DNA from: Brassica napus
Lineage: Eukaryota; Streptophyta; Magnoliopsida; Brassicales; Brassicaceae
DNA length: 64,000 bases
Direction of reading: 5' to 3'
NCBI RefSeq assembly: GCF_020379485.1
Contig: NW_026014893.1
Coordinates: 124,001 to 188,000, forward strand
A program made the position numbers and the translations under genes. Positions 54,801-64,000 of this stretch are shown here, piece by piece. The notes below the pieces were generated by a model that did not search any database, was not told the DNA's origin, and saw only the letters and a list, made by a program, of their open reading frames with translations. Within the stretch, counting starts at the first letter, position 1. Every line of letters starts with the position of its first letter.

Positions 54801-56065
54801 ACATGTTAGTCCATAATCTACAGGATGTGTAGTGTGATTGAGTATGCAATGAGAGATGGCTATTGCATAATACCATTGGACATATCTAGTCCTTAGTCTA
54901 CAGGAAATGTAGCATGGGTCATTATGCAATCAGAGGTGTGTCTTGTGAGACTCTCTATGGTGATTCGAACACCCTAGTTCCTGGTTAAGGAAGTGAGTAA
55001 ACTCACAAGAAGGAAGCTATCATGAAAGATGATAGTTATTAGACCATGGAGATGCATAGGATCATCACAAGCTTAGCTCCTTCTAGTCTCGGTTCTAAGC
55101 TTGAGGGGGAGTCTTAATGCATATGATCCATGGTCAGTAACAAGTCTTTGCAAAGGCTTCTACAAAGGATCATCAACCGGGCCAAGTCAGTGGCGTGTCT
55201 AGGCAAGAGGCTGTTCAGAGCAGTCTTGGCGAGTGAGGAAGAAGGCTCTCCATCAATGCGGCTTCAATGAGAGGTGATTGAGGAGAAGCTGATGAATCCA
55301 TTCTGCCTTTCCAAGAAGTTGATGATGCTATAAAGATGGTGCATTGGCCGAGTTAGGAAACTCACAAAAACACAAGGGAAGTTCCCTTAGACTTTTAAAA
55401 CTCTTTTCAATCCTTTTTCATTCATCTTATTCATTGCTTGTGTTTGAAAAGATACTGAATATGTTTATGATTGAATTGTGAGATTGTGTGCATCAATTGG
55501 GATGCAGGATATTCATTTTCTTGGTGTTGATAGGTACTGATGCACCTTTGGGATAATGTATCAGGTACCATTGCTTGAGCCTCACTAAAGATGATCCTGG
55601 TCATTTCCTAGCTTCTCTAAGGTGGCTGTGAAGTCTGTTGAGAGGGGGAGATCCAAACCAGTTCTATGAAGAGGGCAAGCATAGTTTGAAGTATGGTTCA
55701 GCCTCACTGATGCTTAAAGATGATCCGTTCACATCCTTGCCTTTCTAAGAAAGCTATGGAGCTTGTTGAGAAGGGGAGTCTCAAACCGGTTCCATGAAGA
55801 GATGAAGCTGAGGTGTGAAGTGTGTGCAAAGCTGTGAAGTGTTGCTGCACCTATTAGGCCGTGATCCAGAGCTTTTTGTGTCCAACCACACTGGTTCTAA
55901 GGCACAAGAGCTCACTGGCCAATCCCTAGGCTTTGGAGAGCTCTACTCTTTTTCCCTTGCAAGGTTTTGTCCCAATGGGTTTTCCTTGTAAGGTTTTTAA
56001 TGAGGGAGACTCTTCAGAGTTCCAAGCTTGGCTTAGGATCTCCTAAAGTCAAGCTTGAGGGGGAG
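51877..56065 (+). other. D1 non-coding body
   Basis: The primer-binding site TGGTATCAGAGC lies at 51877-51888. The only small frame near the 5' end is 20 codons from 52020 and is not recognisable. Two diverged copies of a ~250-bp module (53390-53640 and 55170-55370) both carry GTGGCGTG, a CTTGGC segment, GAAGAAGGCT and a GGTGATTGA segment. Each is preceded by related segments with GGTGATCAAAC and TTGATCCC (53140-53180, 54632-54675). This indicates an old internal duplication of about 1.5-1.8 kb. Near 55095 an internal AAGCTTGAGGGGGAG copies the purine tract. Two ~125-bp repeats lie at about 55625-55800. Confidence 0.8.
55940..56025 (+). other. 3'-UTR-type hairpin (D1 copy)
   Basis: CCTTGCAAGG (55955-55964) pairs with CCTTGTAAGG (55984-55993; one wobble) around the conserved 19-nt loop. 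The conserved flanks CTCTTTTTCC and TTTTTAATGAGG are present. The element lacks pol, so the hairpin is kept without a coding frame before it. Confidence 0.75.
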
Positions 56066-56976
56066 TGTTGAACTGAAGAGAAGATAGAGCTTGTGCTAAC
56101 TTGAAGAATAGAAATGGAGTGAAAGGAGAAGTATGGAGGAGTTAGGTCTGGTACAAAGATAGGGCAAGTCCTTCAGGGATTGTCTATCAAGCTTCAGGAG
56201 TGTCTCTTTGTGTCCAGAAGTGATCTGATGGTTGTGCAAAGATAGGGCCAAGTCCAGGAGGGACTTAGAAGAGTATTTGGGCGAGTGTGCAAACTTAGGG
56301 ACTGGCCGTACGGATTTGGTACGGACGTTGTACGGACCGTACGGATCCGTACGGACCGAGACATCCCGAAAGTTCACCAGTCGACCATTTGAGCACATTT
56401 GAGGTTGGTGCAAAAATAGGGCAGAGGTAAGCTCTTAAGAGAAGAAGACAAAAGAAGGAAGCTGGCGCCAAAGACAGGCTGGAACAGGCTGGCCAAGAGC
56501 TGTGTATTGACCATGTATCTAGTCTGATATATGGGAAAGTTCAAGGGAGCCTTACAGCAACCAATCATGCACCAGTCTCCACATTGACCAGATTCAAATG
56601 AGCCAATCATGAAGCAACAAGAGCACAGCCAATGAAGAATCACGACCAGCCTTACTCTCCATCCTGTCCATCCATTTAAATTCAAGTTATATCAGCCATT
56701 AGATTTAGGTTTATGATTTGCATCTTGTAAGAGCATATATAAGCTTATATGTGGCATTTTGTATGAACTAAGTGAGTAAGGGGATTTCCCTTCTCCTTCA
56801 TGAATCTGAAACACTTATTCTCTCAGTCTCTCTAGTCTCTTAATCTCTGTTCTTAAGTCTCTTATACACTCTCATCAACCTCTCTTCTAAATCACCTAGA
56901 ACAAGCTCTAATCATTCTCCATTGGAGCTTATCCACACACACATACTACAAGAGTAGAGATCTCTTTAAAATCACA
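56066..56976 (+). repeat. D1 3' LTR
   Basis: This 911-bp LTR follows AAGCTTGAGGGGGAG. It is identical by eye to the 5' LTR except for one base near 56790 and one fewer 21-bp unit. It is followed by CAAGT. Confidence 0.92.
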
Positions 56977-59678
56977 CAAGTTACCACCAATGAATGTACA
57001 ATAGCCAGTGGTTGATCTTCTGTCTGCTCGGTCTCCAGCCCAATCTGCATCACAGTAGCCTACAACCTCAGTACTCTTGTTACATCCCATCCATACTCCA
57101 AGACCAGTAGTTCCATTCAGATACATCAAGATCCTTTCCACCATCCGCCAATGGTGCTCCTTAGGAACTTGCATGTGTTGACTGACTTGATTCACCGCAA
57201 AACACACATCAGGTCTAGTAATGGTAAGATAAATCAACTTCCCCACCAGCTTCCTATATAGCTTAGGATCATGGAACGGCTTGCTATCCTCAATCTCCCC
57301 CTCACGTGGAACCTTGTAACCATCCTCCATTGGCATCTTGGCTGTCTTTCCTCCATAGGCATCTGCTCCCTTTAAGAGATCAATCACATATTTCCTTTGG
57401 GACATAAACAATCCTTCCTTTGATTTGCATATCTCAATCCCAAGAAAATACTTCATTTCCCCCAAGTCCTTAATCTCAAAGCTTGCCTTGAGATACTCCT
57501 TTGTAGCCTTGATGCCTTCCTTATCATTGCCTGTGATGATGATATCATCCACATATACAAGCAACACCACAATACCAGATGAGGTGGTTAGGGTAAAGAG
57601 AGTGTGATCCAATTCTGACTTTCTGAACCCTCTCCCATTCAGTGTAGTACTCAACTTGTTGTACCACGCCCTTGGAGACTGCTTGAGACCATAGATAGCT
57701 TTCCTCAACCTCAACACATTACCCTTCTTTACTAGATGTTCAAGACCTGGTGGTGGATGCATGTATACTTCATCTTCCAACTCTCCTTGAAGGAATGCAT
57801 TCTTCACATCCATTTGCCACAAATCCCACTCAAGATTCACAGCTAAAGATAATACAATCCTGATAGTATGAAGTTTAGCCACAGGAGCAAAGGTCTCAAC
57901 ATAGTCCTCACCATATGTCTGAGTAAATCCTCTTGCCACCAACCTAGATTTGGGCCTCTCTATTCTCCCATCAGGATGAAACTTGATTGTGAACACCCAT
58001 TTACTAGTCACTGCCTTCTTCCCTTTAGGCAGCTCACTCTCATACCACGTTTCATTCTTAATCATGGCTCCGGACTCATCAGCAACTGAATCTCTCCACT
58101 CCTTTAAAGCCATAGCTTCTTCATATGTCCTTGGAATGTAGCTCTCATCCAAGCTTACTGTGAAGGCTGTATGCTCGTCCGGAAACTCTGCAAAGGAACA
58201 CATAGCTTGAGAAGGATGCTCCACAGCCTGGGCATTGTAGTACACTCTCGTGTTTACCCAGTTGGAAGCATCTCTCTTCACCCTTGTGCTCCTCCTTAGC
58301 TCCTGAACTTGTTCTTCTTGTGGCTCTTGCCCATCTTCACTTGATTGAGCACCACTCTCATTTGACCCATTAGGATCTCCTTCCCACTCTCCACTCTCAT
58401 CTGAGCCAGTAGAATCTCTTTGCCCATCTCCACTAGACTGAGCATCACTTTCTACTTCCTGTGTCACCTCTTGATTATGCTGGCCTGAATCTTCTTGATT
58501 TTGCACTTGCTCATGAGATTCAGTTCCATTCCCCCTCTCATGATCAAGAGGAGTTGTTCTTTCAGTTTCACTAGTCGGATTGGAAGACTCTCTTCTTCCA
58601 GATTCCTGATCCTGGGATAACCCTATCCCTAGCTTCTCCAACAGCACCCTCAGTGTTGTTGCTCTATCAGATGGGGCTTGAGACAAATCCTTCAGATTTT
58701 CCCACTCCTTTTCTTCATAATACCCTTTTGATTCAATAAACTTCACTTCTCTAGATACCATCACTCTCCTTGCTTCAGGATCATAGCACTTGTATCCCTT
58801 CTGAGTGATAGAGTAACCAATGAACATAGCCTTAGTACTCTTTGCCTCCAGCTTGTTTCTCTGTTCTCCTGGAGTCATGACATAGCATACACACCCAAAT
58901 ACTCGTAGGTGATCAATAAAAGGCTTGCTCTTATTCAGCACCTCAAATGGAGACAGATTCTTCAGTATCTTGGTTAGGACCCGGTTGATGAGATAGCAAG
59001 CAGTCTGTACAGCATCTCCCCAAAAACATTTTGGGACATTTGCATGAAACATCATCGACCTAGCAACCTCCATCAAGTGCCTATTCTTCCTCTCAGCTAC
59101 ACCATTCTGCTGTGGTGTGTAGGGACAACTGGTCTGATGCACAATCCCATGCTTGGCTAGATGACTCTTAAAGGCATTGCTGATGTATTCACCTCCGTTG
59201 TCTGATCTCAGTACCTTCACAGTGGCATTGTATTGATTAGATACATATACTTGGAAGTTCATAAAAGCTTCTAGCACCCTATCTTTAGATGGAAGCAATG
59301 TGAGCCATGTATACTTAGACTTCTCATCAATCAATGTCACAAAGTATTTATGGCTGTCTCTAGACATGCATGGAGCGGTCCACACATCCGAGTGAACTAG
59401 ATCAAAGCAATGCTCATAAGTAGTCTCAGATGTTGGGAAAACAGTCCTACAATGCTTTCCTAATATGCATGCTTCACAATTCAAATGATTGAATGACATA
59501 TTAGGGATTATCAATTCAATGGCACGAGCATGAGGATGTCCTAATCTAGCATGCCAAGTAATACTATCAATCTTCTCAGCAGTACTACTCAAGCAAATAG
59601 AATCAAAGGGATTAGAGGTCTTAGCCAAGTTGAGGTGGTATAGCTGATTCTTGATGGCTCCTCTGCCAATGACTCTCC
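56977..59678 (-). pseudogene. G pol: integrase, RT, start of RNase H
   Basis: The frame is open from the A4 junction at 59678 to the D1 junction. It encodes the HHCC zinc region (near 59460-59550), integrase D,D,E (about 59385, 59195 and 59087), a long acidic linker with repeated Glu-Ser-Gly and Asp-Gly units (about 58330-58560), RT with Tyr-Val-Asp-Asp (near 57540) and RNase H up to Gly-Gly-Asn-Leu. It is the most divergent pol in the window; for example, the post-protease segment reads Val-Ile-Gly-Arg-Gly. No internal stop is present; it is classed as broken because of the two insertions. Confidence 0.9.
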
Positions 59679-60289
59679 TGTTGAGATGAGCTGAGTTAAG
59701 TGAAGAAGGGAGATGAGGTTTGAGTAGAATGAGGAGAAGGGAGACTAGGAAGGTTTGGGAGCTTTGGGATCAACCAGTCCGTACAAGGCCGTACATGGCC
59801 GTACATGGCCGTACCATCCGTACAAGATGGGATCGACCAAAGCTCAACCAAACGTCACCACTAGTTACCCAAGTTACTTAAGTAAAGAGGAGAAGTTACC
59901 TTAGCCTTTGGAGGATGGATCAGTCCGTTGGAAAGGATAAGGGAGAGTCTTGGACAGGCTGTCACAGCTGGAAAGTAAAAGCAAAAGGCATCAGCCAGCT
60001 AGAGAGGCCTCACACGGATGGCTCTCCTTATTGGATAGTTTTGAATTAGGCATTGACTCCACATGCTTACCTTATCCTCTTGTATACGAAAACCCTAGCT
60101 CTCTCCTTCATATAAATATGTAAACTCTCTCATTAATAAGATTAAGCAAGTTATGAGTCTCTCTTAGTCTTTATTCTCACAATGATTCTATGCTAGACTC
60201 CTAATCTCATTTCATACTCAAATCTCTTCTAAAACACTTCTAGTCTTTCTTATTTACTCAGATTACTCTACTCAATCCTAAAAGTGATA
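59679..60289 (+). repeat. A4 5' LTR
   Basis: A 611-bp A-family LTR with TATAAATA at 60111-60118 and the primer-binding site at 60290. It is very close to the A3 LTRs. Confidence 0.92.
59778..59826 (+). promoter_or_regulatory. CCGTAC (SBP/SPL-type) site cluster in A4 U3
   Basis: Five GTAC-core sites sit about 10 bp apart: TCCGTACAA, three GGCCGTAC(A/C) units and a final TCCGTACAA. TNCGTACAA is the consensus reported for plant SBP/SPL transcription factors. The cluster lies about 285 bp upstream of the TATA box. Similar clusters lie in the A1-A3, B1, B2, C, D1, D2, E and F LTRs. Binding is inferred. Confidence 0.55.
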
Positions 60290-60536
60290 TGGTATCAGAG
60301 CCAGGTTCATAGGAAACTTGGTTTCGTTGGGTTCTTTAAAGATTCAAGATTGAAGCTTTGAAGAGACAGTTTTGTGTTCGTGTGTTCTTAAGCGGTTCTG
60401 GGTAGTCTTTCTGAGTTCTATTGGTTGTGTGAGGTGTTATTGAAGCTGTGTGGGTAAAAGGTGAAGCTACTAGTGTTCGCTCAAGACAGTTACCTCAAGA
60501 GAAAGTTATTGAAGTCTAAAGGGTTCTACATTCAAC

Positions 60537-63500
60537 ATGGAGAGTGGGATGAACATGAACATGAAAGTGGCGGTGTGTTTCAAGGGAAACAACTACTTGG
60601 TGTGGTCTCGGATGGTGAGAACCACAGTGGGAAGCAAGGGGCTTTGGAAGCACATCACGCCAGGAGAAGCTCCAAAGCTCATCACTCAAGGAGAGGCTGA
60701 AGATGAAGCCGCAAGCAAGGCAGAAGAGAAGTGGCATCAAGAGGACATGTTGGTGATGTATGTGCTTCATGCGTCCCTTGAGCCGGCTATTCTGGATGCA
60801 TACAGCTACTGTGAGTCTGCTAAAGAGCTGTGGGATACTTTGAAGAAGGTGTATGGCAACACTTCAAACCTAAGCCGAGTGTTTGAGGTGAAGCAAGCTA
60901 TCAACAACCTTGTACAAGAAGACATGGAGTTCACTAAGCATCTAGGAAGATTCAGAAGCCTCTGGTCCGAGATGGAGATGCTTAGGCCAAGCACAACGGA
61001 TGCTGATGAGCTTAACAAGAGGAGAGAGCAAGATAAGGTCTTTGGGTTACTCCTCACCCTAAACCCAGCGTACAACGGTCTCATCCAGCACCTACTTAGG
61101 GAGGATACTCTACCTGACCTTGAGGATGTGTGTGCACGGATTCAGAAGGAGCAAGGCTCCATTGGGCTGTTTGGGAAGAAAGGAGACCTTTCCCTTGCAA
61201 GTCAAGCAACTCAAGAGGAGGGGAGTGAAGCTCCACAAGCAAAAAGGCTGCGCATGGGAAGTTTGAGGAGAGGAGGTTCAATGGGAGTTGTGATCACTGC
61301 AAGAAGCATGGCCACAAGAAGAGCCAATGCTGGATACTCCACCCTCACCTCAAGCCGGCTAAGTTCATGAAGGATCGTGAGGCAAGGGCTAATGTCTCGG
61401 ATGGTACAAGTGGTGCTGGTACAAACAAAGGAAAGGAGATAGATGGGCGTGAGGCAGGTGATGGGAAGTCTCTTGTAGCCTACACTGGAGCACCAAGCAA
61501 CCGTGGGAACAATGATCAAGAGTATCTAAGGAGATCCGACCTTGATGCTCTCATTAAGTTGTTCAAGGAGAATGGTAACACCTTTGGGTATTCATTTGGT
61601 GCTAGTGTAGTAGAGAACTATAAGAATCTAACTAGAACTGATAGGATGCATGAGAGCTTGATAGAAATGGTAAATCAATCTAGGATTGCAAACTTTGCTA
61701 GAAATGATCATGCATTCAAACCATCTAGTATCCTTGCACATATTGCTAGTTCTCATGACATTAAGCCATTAGTGATTGATTCAGGTGCATCTCATCATAT
61801 GATAAGTGACACTAATTTGATTAAAAACATTGTACCAATGAATGGAAATGTAATGATTGCTAATGGAGATAAGATTCCTATTAGAGGAATAGGAAGTCTT
61901 AAACTGTTTGATAAGGAAACTAAAGCTTTTTATATGCCTGAATTTACTTCAAACTTGTTATCTGTTAAGAAATGTGCTACTGATTTGCAATGCAATGTTA
62001 TATTCAGTCCTAATGATGTGAAGTTTCAGGATATTAAAAGCAGCAAGATGATTGGAAAGGGAGTGACTAAAGGAGAGCTATATTTACTTGAAGATCTCAC
62101 TCCTGTTTCTAGATATAGCTGCTCGTTTACTTCTGTTTCTGGTTCTAGTTTAAGTAAAAATGCATTGTGGCATGCTAGATTAGGACACCCTCATAATAAG
62201 GCTTTAAAACTGATGTTGCCAGGTGTTTCCTTTGAGAATAATGAGTGTGAAGCTTGCATTTTAGGCAAGCATTGTAGAACTGTCTTTACCAAGTCTACTA
62301 CTGTTTATGAAAAATGTTTTGATCTCATTCATTCTGATGTTTGGACTGCACCTTGCCTGTCTAGAGACAACCATAAGTACTATGTAACTTTCATTGATGA
62401 AAAATCCAAATACACCTGGTTAACCCTAATTCCAACCAAAGATAGGGTACTTGATGCATTTAAAAACTTTCAAGCCTATGTGACTAACCATTACAATGCC
62501 AAGATAAAGATTTTTAGGTCAGATAATGGAGGAGAGTACACGGGACAAGCATTCAAACTACACCTATCTCAGCATGGAATCCTTCATCAGACAAGCTGTC
62601 CCTATACCCCACAACAGAATGGTGTGGCTGAGAGGAAGAACAGGCATTTGATGGAAGTAGCCAGGTCCATGATGTTTCAATCCAACGTGCCTAAGAAGTT
62701 TTGGAGTGATGCAGTTGCTACGGCTTGTTATCTCATCAACAGGACACCAACTCTGATTCTTCAAGGACAATCACCGTTTGAGGTACTGAATCAGTACAAA
62801 CCCTCTCTAGAGCATATGAAGATCTTTGGATGTTTGTGTTTTGTGATGGTGCCTGGAGAGATAAGAAACAAGCTAGAAGCTAAGAGTTCAAAGGCAATGT
62901 TTATTGGATATTCATCAAGTCAGAAAGGATACAAGTGCTATGATCCTAACACAAGGAGAGTGTTAGTATCTAGAGAAGTGAAGTTTGTTGAAGAAAAAGG
63001 ATACTATGAGGAGCAGACTCAAGATGATTTGAAAGATCTCACTTCTGATAGAGCTGAAACATTGAGGATTATCCTAGAGGGTCTTGGAATCAACATGAAT
63101 CAAGGTGGAAGAAGCACTACTCCAGTACCGGATCATCAGACCTCCAATCTTGACCATGAGGGGGGGAATGAAACAAGAACTCAAAACCGTGAAGAGACAA
63201 GTAGAGAAGAGAGTTCTGGTTCTCATGATCAAGCTGTGGAATCAAATGATCAACAAGAAGCTGAAGAGAGTCAGCTAAGGGAAGAAGGAGCTGAAGCAAG
63301 TCAGCTAGGAGAAGAAAGATCTGAACCAAGTGTGCTGCCACAAGAAGAAGAACAAGAGATGGCGCAAGAAGGACCAGTGTTGAGAAGAAGTACAAGGCTG
63401 AGAAAGGATCCTTCCAGTTGGGTAAACACAAGAGTGTACTACAATGCCCAAGCTGTGAAGCATCCTACTCAGGCCGTGTGTTCTTTTGCTAAATATCCAG

Positions 63501-64000
63501 AAGCACATTGTGCATTCATGGTAAACTTAGATGAGAATCACATTCCAAGAAGCTATGAAGAGGCAATGAAGGATAAGGAATGGAAGGAATCAGTAGGAGC
63601 TGAGGCAGGAGCTATGATCAAGAATGATACATGGTATGAGAGTGAACTACCAAAAGGAAGAAGGCAGTATCTAGTAGATGGATCTTCACAATCAAATACA
63701 AGGCTGATGGGCAGATTGAGAGGAAGAAGACTAGATTAGTAGCAAGAGGGTTCACTCAAACATATGGAGAGGATTACATTGAGACATTTGCACCAGTAGC
63801 CAAGTTACATACCATTAGAATTGTACTAAGCTTGGCAGTTAATCTTGGATGGGGATTGTGGCAAATGGATGTGAAGAATGCATTCTTACAAGGAGAACTT
63901 GAGGATGAAGTATACATGTATCCTCCACCTGGTCTTGAACATCTAGTGAAAAGAGGGAATGTACTGAGGCTAAAGAAGGCTATCTATGGGTTGAAGCAAT
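60537..64000 (+). pseudogene. A4 Gag-Pol, two frameshifts, incomplete at window end
   Basis: The start is at 60537 (Met-Glu-Ser-Gly). Loss of one base near 61240-61246 (in a run of A) shifts the frame before the zinc knuckle. The next frame covers most of pol: protease Asp-Ser-Gly near 61780, HHCC near 62170-62275, integrase D,D,E near 62335-62632 and the linker. A second one-base loss in a G-run near 63656 shifts the frame at the RT start. RT continues in the third frame to the window end. The coding region is otherwise nearly identical to A2. Confidence 0.9.

Larger units (their letters stand above)
50945..56976 (+). mobile_element. Non-coding LTR retrotransposon D1 (LARD-like), complete
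   Basis: The 6032-bp element has LTRs of 932 and 911 bp, primer-binding site, purine tract and CAAGT target duplication, so it is structurally complete. The 4189-bp body has no frame with gag or pol similarity. The LTRs differ by one substitution and one 21-bp tandem unit, so it moved recently. It shares primer-binding site, purine tract, 3'-UTR hairpin and CCGTAC sites with the coding copia families, which points to mobilisation in trans by such an element. Its LTRs end in TG and CA, whereas the copia LTRs here end in TG and TA. Confidence 0.9.
49824..59678 (-). mobile_element. Ty1/copia element G, split by D1, 5' part cut by A4
   Basis: In element sense: pol from just after the protease (59678) to RNase H (56977), the D1 insertion with CAAGT duplication (50940-50944, 56977-56981), the end of RNase H (50944-50550), hairpin, purine tract and 3' LTR (50402-49824). 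The LTR end lies in F gag (candidate duplication TCCTT at 49819-49823). The pol frame has no visible stop or frameshift apart from the insertions, so G was probably intact until recently. A4 cuts it at 59679. Confidence 0.88.
59679..64000 (+). mobile_element. Ty1/copia element A4, continues past window end
   Basis: The 5' LTR (611 bp), primer-binding site and gag-pol up to mid RT are present. It interrupts G after TCTCC (59674-59678, candidate duplication). The LTR has the longer CCGTAC run seen in A3, while the gag shares a Ser-to-Tyr change with A1. Confidence 0.9.

Noticed and set aside
1..64000. tRNA, rRNA or host gene content
   Set aside because: I found no tRNA or rRNA signatures, and every long frame belongs to a retrotransposon. 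The only tRNA-related sequences are the primer-binding sites.

Overview
The window is plant DNA from inside a centromere, most likely of a Brassica or close relative. A short island at 14459-15136 consists of 176-bp HindIII-containing tandem monomers that I recognise as the Brassica centromeric satellite CentBr. Everything else is LTR retrotransposon: at least nine Ty1/copia-type insertions in several LTR families, two insertions of a related non-coding LTR family, and one Ty3/gypsy element with features of the Brassica centromeric chromovirus CRB (CRM clade). I see no host gene, tRNA, rRNA or CRISPR array. Family names A-G are my own labels, based on LTR sequence. All identities were judged by eye.

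Layout. 1-14458: element C (+), whose 5' end lies outside the window and whose 3' LTR abuts CentBr. It is split by a composite insertion A1/B1 (802-10645, target duplication ATATT). 14459-15136: CentBr. 15137-23712: element B2 (+), split by the intact element A2 (minus, 16015-22163, duplication GAAAG). 23713-27303: D2 (minus), the 3' part of a non-coding LTR element. 27304-32959: E (+). 32960-49823: F (minus), split by A3 (minus, 34807-47442, duplication TTCAA), which is itself split by the gypsy element (minus, 36294-42778, duplication GTAGC). 49824-59678: G (minus), split by the non-coding element D1 (+, 50945-56976, duplication CAAGT). 59679-64000: A4 (+), which runs off the end. From B2 rightward each element is broken by the LTR end of the next, so the simplest reading is a nest (B2, D2, E, F, then A3 with gypsy, or G with D1 and A4) whose right halves lie beyond the window.

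Function. The copia elements encode one Gag-protease-integrase-RT-RNase H polyprotein. Only A2 (1519 aa, LTRs with about one difference in 601 bp) looks complete and very young. B1 also has an open 1496-aa frame but sits in a recombinant element. The others carry nonsense, frameshift or insertion damage. D1 and D2 encode no protein but keep LTRs, primer-binding site, polypurine tract and 3'-UTR signals, so they were probably moved by enzymes of the coding families.

The most interesting signal is a hairpin immediately after the pol stop codon. Its loop and flanking internal-loop sequences are nearly constant across the copia, non-coding and gypsy elements, while its stem sequences differ with base pairing kept. 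Other notable points are clusters of CCGTAC (SBP/SPL-type) sites in nearly every copia and non-coding LTR, a recombinant element made by nested-element recombination, and near-identical internal regions attached to different LTRs.
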